This document shows, piece after piece, positions 1 through 7,750 of a stretch of DNA of 64,000 nt (positions are counted from its first letter, which is position 1; every line of letters starts with the position of its first letter). Under the pieces are notes generated by a model that made no database searches, was not told where the DNA came from, and saw only the letters and a program-made list of their open reading frames with translations. A program made the position numbers and the translations under genes. The DNA is from Alteromonas sp. CI.11.F.A3 (lineage in GTDB: Bacteria > Pseudomonadota > Gammaproteobacteria > Enterobacterales > Alteromonadaceae). The stretch spans positions 3,038,001 through 3,102,000 of the forward strand of contig NZ_CP136708.1 of NCBI RefSeq assembly GCF_032925565.1. Direction: 5' to 3'.

Positions 1-608
1 TCTACTTATTTACCGCAATTGAAACCGCGGGCGATTTAACCGCGAATAGCCTGTTTTGCAAAGAGCCTGTGTCTGGCCCGCTTTACTTATCTCGTATTAA
101 AGGCGGTATTTTGGGCGACGGACTTAATTCTATGATTGCTGGCGCCTTTAATACGTTTCCCAACACCACCTTTGGCCAAAACAACGGGGTTATTCAGCTT
201 ACCGGTATTGCGAGTAGAAAAGTGGGTTTCTTTGTGGCGGGCATGTTTGTTTTTGTTGGCCTATTCCCTGTGGTAGGTGGTGTGCTGCAAGCTATCCCTA
301 AGCCGGTGTTAGGAGGGGCAACCTTAGTGATGTTTGCCATGGTGGCTGTGGGTGGTTTAAAGCTACTTGCTAGCTACGCGTTAGATAGAAGAAGTAGCTT
401 AATTACCGCGTGTGCTTTGGGTATGAGTATTGGTGTAATGATGGTACCCAGTGCGCTATCTCAGCTTCCTACTTGGTTGGAAAACGTTTTACTCTCTCCT
501 GTCACGTCTGCGGGGCTAACCGCTATTATTTTAGATCTTACTTTGCCCAGTGCACCGCAAAAAGCAACACAGAATATACCGAAAGCAGCAACAAATATGC
601 ACGGCTAA
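1..608 (+). CDS. Purine (uracil/xanthine-type) NCS2 permease, C-terminal part
   Basis: The reading frame is open from the left window edge, so the N-terminus is missing; the GTG at 69 is internal and not a start. The visible part begins with an ETAGDLTAN-like stretch and contains QNNGVIQLTG, which fits the NCS2/NAT signature of nucleobase-ascorbate transporters. Several hydrophobic membrane segments follow, including one around FFVAGMFVFVGLFPVVGG. Family knowledge: NCS2 proteins import uracil, xanthine or urate by proton symport at the inner membrane. A purine substrate is inferred from the neighbouring purine catabolic genes. The exact substrate cannot be read from this fragment. Confidence 0.88.
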   Translation, partial: YLFTAIETAGDLTANSLFCKEPVSGPLYLSRIKGGILGDGLNSMIAGAFNTFPNTTFGQNNGVIQLTGIASRKVGFFVAGMFVFVGLFPVVGGVLQAIPKPVLGGATLVMFAMVAVGGLKLLASYALDRRSSLITACALGMSIGVMMVPSALSQLPTWLENVLLSPVTSAGLTAIILDLTLPSAPQKATQNIPKAATNMHG

Positions 609-766
609 GAGTAAAGGGCAAATTTGGTGCAACATTCACGTTAACCATCACAATGCTGGTGCAGAGATCCACCAGCATTGTTTCACTTCACATTTTAATA
701 ACATTGACGCGTTTCCCCATTTTGAAAAAGTTCAATTAAATCATAAATTTAAATTTATTTAATTTC

Positions 767-782
767 CTGACCAACTGGACAA
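767..782. promoter_or_regulatory. RutR-like operator upstream of the TonB receptor
   Basis: CTGACCAACTGGACAA matches the RutR consensus TTGACCAnnTGGTCAA at 12 of 14 fixed positions. It lies 90 bp before the receptor start. A possible sigma-70 promoter (TTGAAA at 722, TAAATT at 744) sits just upstream, so a bound repressor would block the early transcript. Related sites occur at 11781 and 15448. Confidence 0.55.
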
Positions 783-871
783 GAAGATGGCACTCATTGT
801 GCTATTACCCAGACAGAAAAATAAAAAAGTATAAAAGGCCTTTTTAAAGGCTATTAAAAATAGAGGAAACC

Positions 872-3301
872 ATGATTAACACTACATTCAAACTAAACCC
901 ATTCGCCCGTGCGCTGGCATTCGGTCTGACGTTGTCAGTGCCTTCAATTGCACTTGCACAAGACGCTGAATCTGCGCCGAAAGACGCTGACGTTGAAAAA
1001 ATTGAAGTAACAGGGTCGCTGGGCAGTTTGCCTGGTCAAGATGTTGAATCAGTTTTTGGTTTTGGAAAATCAATTCTTGAAACGCCGCGTTCTGCATCAA
1101 CGATTTCTCAAGAACAAATGGAGCGTTTCAACGTTTCAGATATTGATGAACTAGTGGCATTTGCACCTGGTACATTTACCCAATCATTCTTTGGTGTTGC
1201 AGGCTCACTTGATGTACGTGGTACACCTGGTGAAACCTATTTTCGTGGCGTTAAACGCCTAGATAACCCAGGTAACTACCCAACGCCAATTGGTGCTTCA
1301 AGCCGAATTGATATTGTTCGTGGCCCAGCGTCTCCTATTTATGGCCCGTCTAAGATTGGTGGTTACTTAAACTTTAACCCTAAATCTGCTCGTGCATCTT
1401 CTGGTCAGTATTTAGAGAAGCCTGAAGGTGCAATCTCTTATACTACGGGTTCGTGGGATAAGAGCGTGTTAACTGCAGAGGTTGGTGGTCCAGCACAGGT
1501 TGGCGACAAAACAGTAGGATATTACCTGTACGGTGAAGTAGAAAATTCAGATAGCTATTATGAAAATACGCAAACTGATCAAACCATTCTACAAGCCGCG
1601 TTCAACATCGATATTACTGATAACCTTCGTGTTGAATTTGGTGGTATGTACCACGATTACGACGGCAACCAAGTTGCTGGTTGGAACCGTTTAACACAAG
1701 ACCTAATTGACGACGGCACTTATATTACCGGTACTGCTCAATCGCTTGATACTGACGGCGACGGTTCAATTAGTCATGAAGAGTATGGTGCAGTAAACAT
1801 TGCGGGTAACAGCTTCTTCTACGTTCCTGGCGCTGCATTTACCGATGATGAAGCAACTGCCCTAATGGCACTTGAAAACGTTGGTACGACTACCCTAAAC
1901 GGTAGCCAAGTATTGGTTGCACCAGACGACCAACTGGGCAACGAAGCGATTACCTTTTACTTCGACACTATTTACTACGCAGACAACTGGGAAGTTCGTA
2001 ACCAGTTCTTCTACGATTCATACGATAATATCAACGAAAATGCGTATGGTTTCTCGCAGTTCCACGATAGCTGGGTAATTGAAGATAAAATTGTTTTCGC
2101 CACTGAATATGAAAACGATAGCTTGTTAGCGCAATTCCAGATTTCACCGTCAATTCGTTATACCGACTTTTTACACGGTGATGATTTTACCTACGAATAC
2201 TTTAACCGTCGTGATTTGACCATGGCTTCTTCAGCATTAGACAGACGTTTACTGTCTACTCGCTCAGGCATGAACTACGACAACTACGATGAAGGTAACT
2301 ACCTTGATTTAGGTATTGGTGCCATGACCGACCTTACCTGGGATTGGGGCTTGAACCTTGTTCTTGGTGTGCGTTATGACACTATTGATATCGAAACCAC
2401 ATCACGTCAGGACTTATTATTACCTGGTGCTCGTATTGAAGGCAATGAAGGTACGCCAGTTTCTGCTGAAGACACAGTAGGCGGTTGGTCGTGGAATACC
2501 AGTATTTCATATGAACTTCCGTTTGGTTTAATTCCTTACATCACTGCTGCTGAGCAAGCGACTATTGTTGCCGGTCAAGGTGCTGAAATTGGTGTTGGGC
2601 AATTAGAAGATGGTGCATTTGATACATCTGAATTGTTTGAATTTGGTATTAAAGGTTCATTACTAGACGACACCCTATACTTTGCACTTTCATCATTCGA
2701 GATGGAAAGAACTGACTTTAGCAGCCAAAACACCGTAACGAACAACACGACCAACAACAAAGGTACTGAGTTCGAGTTACGTTGGGTAGTGAACGAAAAT
2801 CTTGTAATGTCTGCTGGCTACACCAACATCAAGGTTATTAACCTTACTGCACTTGAAAATGGTAACCAGTTTGGTTTCCTAGGCGCTGAAGACCTAACAA
2901 GCCTTACCGATCCATCGCTTGTATTTGGTGGTAACGTCATTGGTTTGAACTTAATTGGTGAAGGCTTTGCTAACACTGATGCACGTAAAGCGGGTATTCC
3001 TGAAAACGTGTACACAGTAACTGCAACTTACGACTTCCAAAACGGTTATGCGGCTAACGTGAGTGTAGTTGACGTTGAAGAAGTGGCATCAGGTTTCTCT
3101 GCTTCGGTAATGCTTCCAGCATACACGCTAGTGAATGCTGGTGTGTCTTATCAAGCAGATGACTGGTCTGTTAACTTCACCGTTAAGAACTTAACGGATG
3201 AGCGTTATTTCCGTGCTAACTTCCCTGACTTATTCGGTAGCCAGGTTGTATTGCCTGAATTACCACGTCATTGGAGCGCGAAGTTCGCTTATAAGTTCTA
3301 A
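872..3301 (+). CDS. TonB-dependent outer membrane receptor
   Basis: An 809-residue protein with a signal peptide (cleavage near SIALA/QDAE), an N-terminal plug domain at about residues 45-170 (VRGTPGETYFRG, RIDIVRGPASPIYGP) and a C-terminal beta-barrel ending in a typical aromatic strand (WSAKFAYKF). It should import a ligand across the outer membrane using TonB energy. A RutR-like operator upstream and a secreted NUP-family protein downstream suggest purines or nucleosides as ligand; this is inference. The ATG has a good ribosome site (AGAGGA). Residues 293-304 form a canonical EF-hand calcium loop (DTDGDGSISHEE), unusual for a receptor. Confidence 0.93.
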   Translation: MINTTFKLNPFARALAFGLTLSVPSIALAQDAESAPKDADVEKIEVTGSLGSLPGQDVESVFGFGKSILETPRSASTISQEQMERFNVSDIDELVAFAPGTFTQSFFGVAGSLDVRGTPGETYFRGVKRLDNPGNYPTPIGASSRIDIVRGPASPIYGPSKIGGYLNFNPKSARASSGQYLEKPEGAISYTTGSWDKSVLTAEVGGPAQVGDKTVGYYLYGEVENSDSYYENTQTDQTILQAAFNIDITDNLRVEFGGMYHDYDGNQVAGWNRLTQDLIDDGTYITGTAQSLDTDGDGSISHEEYGAVNIAGNSFFYVPGAAFTDDEATALMALENVGTTTLNGSQVLVAPDDQLGNEAITFYFDTIYYADNWEVRNQFFYDSYDNINENAYGFSQFHDSWVIEDKIVFATEYENDSLLAQFQISPSIRYTDFLHGDDFTYEYFNRRDLTMASSALDRRLLSTRSGMNYDNYDEGNYLDLGIGAMTDLTWDWGLNLVLGVRYDTIDIETTSRQDLLLPGARIEGNEGTPVSAEDTVGGWSWNTSISYELPFGLIPYITAAEQATIVAGQGAEIGVGQLEDGAFDTSELFEFGIKGSLLDDTLYFALSSFEMERTDFSSQNTVTNNTTNNKGTEFELRWVVNENLVMSAGYTNIKVINLTALENGNQFGFLGAEDLTSLTDPSLVFGGNVIGLNLIGEGFANTDARKAGIPENVYTVTATYDFQNGYAANVSVVDVEEVASGFSASVMLPAYTLVNAGVSYQADDWSVNFTVKNLTDERYFRANFPDLFGSQVVLPELPRHWSAKFAYKF

Positions 3302-3340
3302 GCCACTGTAATATATGTGTTTGTAATACGTACAGTTGTA

Positions 3341-3376
3341 AAGGTAAATCTACCCTCGTAGATTTACCTTTTTTTA
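3341..3376 (+). terminator. Rho-independent terminator after the TonB receptor
   Basis: A perfect 13-bp stem (3341-3353 with 3358-3370), a 4-base loop and a run of T on the + strand. It lies between the receptor and the NUP gene, so the second gene is either expressed by read-through or from its own promoter. Confidence 0.85.
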
Positions 3377-3397
3377 TACCTAAGAGGACAATTATTA

Positions 3398-4471
3398 ATG
3401 CGCTATTTTGCTAATGCTATTCTCGCCCTTTCTTTTTTCGCTTCCGCTGGGCACTGCGCTGAAACCACTCCCCCTATCGAAATCAAAGCCGTTGTGGTTG
3501 CCATGTTTGAAATTGGTGAAGACGAAGGTGACAAACCCGGTGAATTCCAACTGTGGAAAAAAGGCCAAAAGCTTTCAACCCGCTATGCCCTTCCCCATGC
3601 TCACCATGATATTTTTGTTAACGAAGAAACCGGTGTACTAGGTATTGTAACGGGCATGGGTATCGCTCGTGCCTCTGCCGCTATAATGGCGCTTGGGTTA
3701 GACCCAAGATTCGACTTAACGCATGCTTACTGGCTTGTAGCAGGTATTGCAGGCATGGATCCTGCCGATGGCACTATTGGCTCTGCTGTATGGACAGACT
3801 ATGTGGTTGATGGCGACCTAGCCCATCAAATTGACGCACGTGAAATTCCAAGCGATTGGAAAACCGGCTACTTCCCGCTTTTCACTCATTCACCTTACGC
3901 TGATGCTGCGTCGGTAAACCCGGAACAAGCCCCTAACGGCGAAGTTTATATTTTAAATGCGAATTTAAGGGATTGGGCGTTTAATCTTACTAAAGATACG
4001 GCGTTACCTAATACTCCCGCTATGGATAAGTTACGTGCTACCTATACGGGGTATCCTAAAGCGCTTTCGGCACCCACCATTATGACTGGCTCTCATTTAT
4101 CTGCTTCTACATTTTGGCATGGTGCTTTGCTAAATGATTGGGCGAACGACTGGGTGGGCTACTGGACACAAAGTAAAGGTAACTTTGTCACTTCAGGTAT
4201 GGAAGATTCAGCAACCCTTCAAGCTCTCACCTATTTAGATAACGCTGAATTGGTTGATAAAGACCGCGTACTTATTCTACGTACTGCCAGTAACTTTACT
4301 ATGCAGCCCAAAGGACTGACTGCTGCTAAAAACCTTGAATTAGAAAGTTCTGGGGAAGGCTATGCAGCGCTACAATCTGCCGTAGAAGCAGCTTACGCTG
4401 TAGGTTCGGTGGTTATTGAGGAAATTACGACAAATTGGGATACAGTGAAAACTGACATACCGGTTAAGTAA
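3398..4471 (+). CDS. Exported NUP-family (purine nucleoside permease-like) protein
   Basis: A 357-residue protein with a cleavable signal peptide (about residues 1-21, ending GHCA) and no later membrane segment. It belongs to the NUP family, named after a yeast purine nucleoside permease. The mature part shows features of the nucleoside phosphorylase fold: a glycine-rich VTGMGIARASAAIMAL, then VAGIAGMDPADGTIG, and near the C-terminus GMEDSATLQAL, comparable to the ME motif of purine nucleoside phosphorylases. A soluble periplasmic nucleoside-binding or cleaving protein is therefore more likely than a permease. It follows the TonB receptor by 96 bp, with a terminator between them and its own ribosome site (AGAGGA). 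Confidence 0.8.
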   Translation: MRYFANAILALSFFASAGHCAETTPPIEIKAVVVAMFEIGEDEGDKPGEFQLWKKGQKLSTRYALPHAHHDIFVNEETGVLGIVTGMGIARASAAIMALGLDPRFDLTHAYWLVAGIAGMDPADGTIGSAVWTDYVVDGDLAHQIDAREIPSDWKTGYFPLFTHSPYADAASVNPEQAPNGEVYILNANLRDWAFNLTKDTALPNTPAMDKLRATYTGYPKALSAPTIMTGSHLSASTFWHGALLNDWANDWVGYWTQSKGNFVTSGMEDSATLQALTYLDNAELVDKDRVLILRTASNFTMQPKGLTAAKNLELESSGEGYAALQSAVEAAYAVGSVVIEEITTNWDTVKTDIPVK

Positions 4472-4518
4472 TAGTAAGACAGTAGCGTTTAAACATCAGT
4501 GGCAGCGGTCTTTTGCTG

Positions 4519-6531
4519 TCACTGGTGCATTTCAAAAGACTTACTGAGCAACACTTTCTTAAGTTCTAGCGAGACATTACGTTGATCGACAGGTTTACAC
4601 AAAAACGCTGACATGCCTGCTTCTCTACACGCTTTTCTGTCTTCTTCTGACGTATTGGCCGTAACTGCTACAATACTACCTTGGCTGTGCATCAACCCCT
4701 CTTCAAGAATGATTTTTGTGGCTGACACCCCATCGAGCACTGGCATGGCACAATCCATGAAAATAAGATCGTAGTCTTTCTGTCTAGCTTTTTGTATTGC
4801 CACTTCTCCATCTTCAGCTTCATCGGCAATGAAATTGTATTTTTCCAACATGGAGGCAAGCACGATGCGGTTAATATCGTTGTCATCCACCACCAGGATA
4901 GACAATGGTATAGTGAGTAAACTTGATGATAGGGCATCGTCGTGTTCAAGCAGGCCTTGTTTAACATCAGTTAGGGTCACCGGAAGAACAATATCAAAAC
5001 AAGTGCCTACATTCATTTCAGAACGAAGCTCTAGCTCGCCATCCATTTTCTCAACTAACTGCTTTACGATAGAAAGCCCTAAACCTGTTCCACTTCCTTT
5101 AATAGCCGATTGCTTTTGCCCTTGTACGAAAGGCGTGAATAACGAAGCTTTAGTTTCCTCATCCATTCCTTTACCAGTGTCTTCTATGGAAATAAGCAAG
5201 TTAGGCACTTTGAATGCTTCTCTTAGCGTCAACTGTATGGAGATGTGCCCCCGTGAAGTAAATTTAATGGCGTTATGGATTAATTTGGAGATGATTTGCC
5301 CTATCCTGTTGGCATCACCATTTATGTAACTATTTTCGGGGAATGACAGAGCCGCGTATAAACGAAGCCCTTTTTCTTTGCACAAGGGTTTAAATACATC
5401 AATCAACTCTTCTGCCATTGCCCGCACGCAGAAGTCATTTTTCTTCAGTACAAGCTCACCATTGGAAATTTCAGTATAGTCTAAAACATCGTCGATAAGC
5501 AGCAATAAGCGATCAGCACTCTTAAGCGCTAAATCAGTTTTTCGCTCACGAATATTTACGCGCTGCTCAAACTTTATTGCCTGTAGCATGCCTGTAATAC
5601 CATTAAGCGGTGTTCTCAATTCATGACTGATACGAGATAACAAGTGGCCTCTTTCTTTGAATGCCATTTCAGCATCTTTCTGCCTTGCTTCTACTTCCAA
5701 GCGAAGTTTTACCGACTTATCAACATTTTGAAATGTACCGAAAAGGCGAACACAATGGCCATCAAACATTTCAACCATGCCATGATTTTCTACCCAGACA
5801 GAGTTTCCTTTTGCGGTTACTAACTGCAAAGTAGCGCTCCATGGCTCACCCGTTTCTATCGCATGATTAACTAGGCGTATTATTTCATCACGGTGGGGCC
5901 CCTCTTTATAAAACTCTATGGCAGAGCTAAGCGCTGGCACATAGTTTTGAGGGACTTCGTGAATTACGCGGGTCTGAGATGACCAAAAAAGGGCGTTTTC
6001 AACAATATCAACTTCCCACACCCCTATGTTGGCCACTGACTGCAGTTTTTCGAACAACTCAGCATGCTTTATAGAATTATCGTCAGCACCACGTTCTTTT
6101 TGTAAAACGCTTTCTAACCAGTTATCAAGAAGAGACAACTTTCCTTTATCGTAAGAAGATTCTATATCTTCCACACTGTTTACCAGTATTAACACAACAT
6201 GATAGTTACCAACACGGTGAACTCGGCCAATAATAAAGTCTTTTGCCAATAAGTTTTGCTTCGCCCACAGCTTAACCTCAGCGCAGCTTTCTAACTGACT
6301 GGAAGGAAGAGAAGCTATATCAACAGGAAAAGGGGGCAATAGTAATTGATGGGGAGCTAGAGAGGCATCGGCTTTGGCAATAACATCGATATGTTCACAA
6401 GTAACATGCAAAAGTAAGCCTTGCTGCATGGATAATATGTCGCAACCAGACCTTAGTACTTTTTCAAAGTTAAGTACCGTTGAAGAAACGGAAATAGGGT
6501 ACTTTTCTTTACTATCGAATTGTTGAGACAT
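4519..6531 (-). CDS. Hybrid sensor histidine kinase with PAS and receiver domains
   Basis: A 670-residue cytoplasmic protein without obvious membrane segments. In order: an unassigned N-terminal region (1-150), a PAS-like domain (about 160-280), HisKA with phosphoacceptor H303 in SHELRTPLNG, a HATPase domain (N420, DTGKGM at 451, GTGLGLSI at 481) and a receiver domain (DD at 549, acceptor D593, K646). It has no Hpt domain; a free Hpt protein is encoded at 10185 on the other strand. Two response regulators with c-di-GMP domains lie directly upstream on the same strand, so a phosphorelay is likely. The input signal is unknown. Confidence 0.93.
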   Translation of the reverse strand: MSQQFDSKEKYPISVSSTVLNFEKVLRSGCDILSMQQGLLLHVTCEHIDVIAKADASLAPHQLLLPPFPVDIASLPSSQLESCAEVKLWAKQNLLAKDFIIGRVHRVGNYHVVLILVNSVEDIESSYDKGKLSLLDNWLESVLQKERGADDNSIKHAELFEKLQSVANIGVWEVDIVENALFWSSQTRVIHEVPQNYVPALSSAIEFYKEGPHRDEIIRLVNHAIETGEPWSATLQLVTAKGNSVWVENHGMVEMFDGHCVRLFGTFQNVDKSVKLRLEVEARQKDAEMAFKERGHLLSRISHELRTPLNGITGMLQAIKFEQRVNIRERKTDLALKSADRLLLLIDDVLDYTEISNGELVLKKNDFCVRAMAEELIDVFKPLCKEKGLRLYAALSFPENSYINGDANRIGQIISKLIHNAIKFTSRGHISIQLTLREAFKVPNLLISIEDTGKGMDEETKASLFTPFVQGQKQSAIKGSGTGLGLSIVKQLVEKMDGELELRSEMNVGTCFDIVLPVTLTDVKQGLLEHDDALSSSLLTIPLSILVVDDNDINRIVLASMLEKYNFIADEAEDGEVAIQKARQKDYDLIFMDCAMPVLDGVSATKIILEEGLMHSQGSIVAVTANTSEEDRKACREAGMSAFLCKPVDQRNVSLELKKVLLSKSFEMHQ

Positions 6532-6675
6532 AGCAAACCGCCATTAAAATCAAGAAGCCCTCTAAGGGAGAGAGGAGCTACTACAGTTATTACACTGCTC
6601 CATTACGGCAATAATAGTGGTTCTTGCAAATAAAAAAAATTAAACAATAGGCTATTATTCTAAGGGAGAAGCGGT

Positions 6676-7593
6676 TTACCCTATGGCGCGATTACGCCCT
6701 GACTCTTTGGCTTCAAAGAGAAAAATATCAGCAGACTCGATAAGTGAAGATACGCCGGTGTCCTGTAACTCAACGGCAGATCTGACAGCATAGCCCGCGC
6801 TAAGGCTTAGCATTCCACCTTTACCGGCATAATGCGTAATACATTCACTTCTTATTGCAGCCACAATGTCTTCTGCAATTTTCTTAACGCCATTCAAATC
6901 GGTATAAGGTAATACCAACATAAATTCTTCACCACCAAATCGAATGGCAGCATCTTTAGGGCGTCGAGCATGCTCAGCAATAAGCCCTGACACTTGTTGA
7001 AGGCAGATATCACCTTGAAGGTGGCCATAGTTATCGTTGTAGAGTTTAAAAAAGTCGATATCCATCATGATGACACCTACGGTGCCATGATCGCGCGCAA
7101 CTTGCTTTACTAATAATGGAATTTCATTGCTCAAGTACATTCGGTTGTATAAACCTGTTAACTGATCGTGAAAGGTCATTTTTTTAAGTAGTTCTGTGCG
7201 TAACTTACCTTGTAAGTGGTTTTTTATGCGATGCGCAAGTGTAGAGGCGGTAACTGGTTTTAAAACAAAATCTGAAGCCCCCACTTCCCAACACATATTT
7301 TCAGTTTCAACATCAATAGTAGAAGTAACAAAAACAACCGGTATGTGAGCGGTATCAGCACTGTCTTTTAAAGTTCGACAAACCGTAAGCCCATCAATAT
7401 CGGGCATGTTCATGTCTAACAGAATGAGATCGGGCTTATGCGCAACACATTGGCTAATTGCCTCTTCGCCGCTTGCAGCAGAAATACATGTAACGAAAGG
7501 CTCGAGTATTGAGGTTAAAAGCATCCTGCTAATAGGCTCATCATCGACTACGAGCACTTTGCATGCCGCGTATGGTTTAAGTTCTAACTGCAT
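6676..7593 (-). CDS. Response regulator diguanylate cyclase (REC-GGDEF)
   Basis: 305 residues. The receiver domain (1-120) has acidic residues DDE at 17-19, acceptor D60 and K112. The GGDEF domain has an intact active site GGEEF at 220-224 and an inhibitory-site motif RPKD at 211-214, exactly five residues upstream. It should make c-di-GMP when phosphorylated and be subject to product inhibition. It lies 144 bp downstream-to-upstream from the hybrid kinase on the same strand and 157 bp from the GGDEF/EAL regulator, consistent with one signalling cluster. Confidence 0.94.
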   Translation of the reverse strand: MQLELKPYAACKVLVVDDEPISRMLLTSILEPFVTCISAASGEEAISQCVAHKPDLILLDMNMPDIDGLTVCRTLKDSADTAHIPVVFVTSTIDVETENMCWEVGASDFVLKPVTASTLAHRIKNHLQGKLRTELLKKMTFHDQLTGLYNRMYLSNEIPLLVKQVARDHGTVGVIMMDIDFFKLYNDNYGHLQGDICLQQVSGLIAEHARRPKDAAIRFGGEEFMLVLPYTDLNGVKKIAEDIVAAIRSECITHYAGKGGMLSLSAGYAVRSAVELQDTGVSSLIESADIFLFEAKESGRNRAIG

Positions 7594-7702
7594 AAATTAA
7601 CAAAACTGTTTTAAGCTCGGGAGGAAAATTGCATTATTATGCATACTACAGCAACATTCGCTAAATATTAACTCAAAAAAATAAAACTTATATCTTTTCA
7701 GA

Positions 7703-7736
7703 AACTTAACAACTTAATTTTTTAAGTTGTTAAGTT
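7703..7736. other. 15-bp perfect AT-rich inverted repeat
   Basis: AACTTAACAACTTAA at 7703-7717 pairs perfectly with 7722-7736 around a 4-base loop. It lies just after the stop of the REC-PAS-GGDEF-EAL gene and upstream of the REC-GGDEF gene. There is no good T run, so it may be a weak terminator or a protein-binding site. Confidence 0.5.
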
Positions 7737-7750
7737 ATTATATCATATCA

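Noticed and set aside
4497..4525. Imperfect inverted repeat CAGTGGCAGC/GCTGTCACTG as a terminator
   Set aside because: The stem is imperfect and there is no T run; too weak to call.
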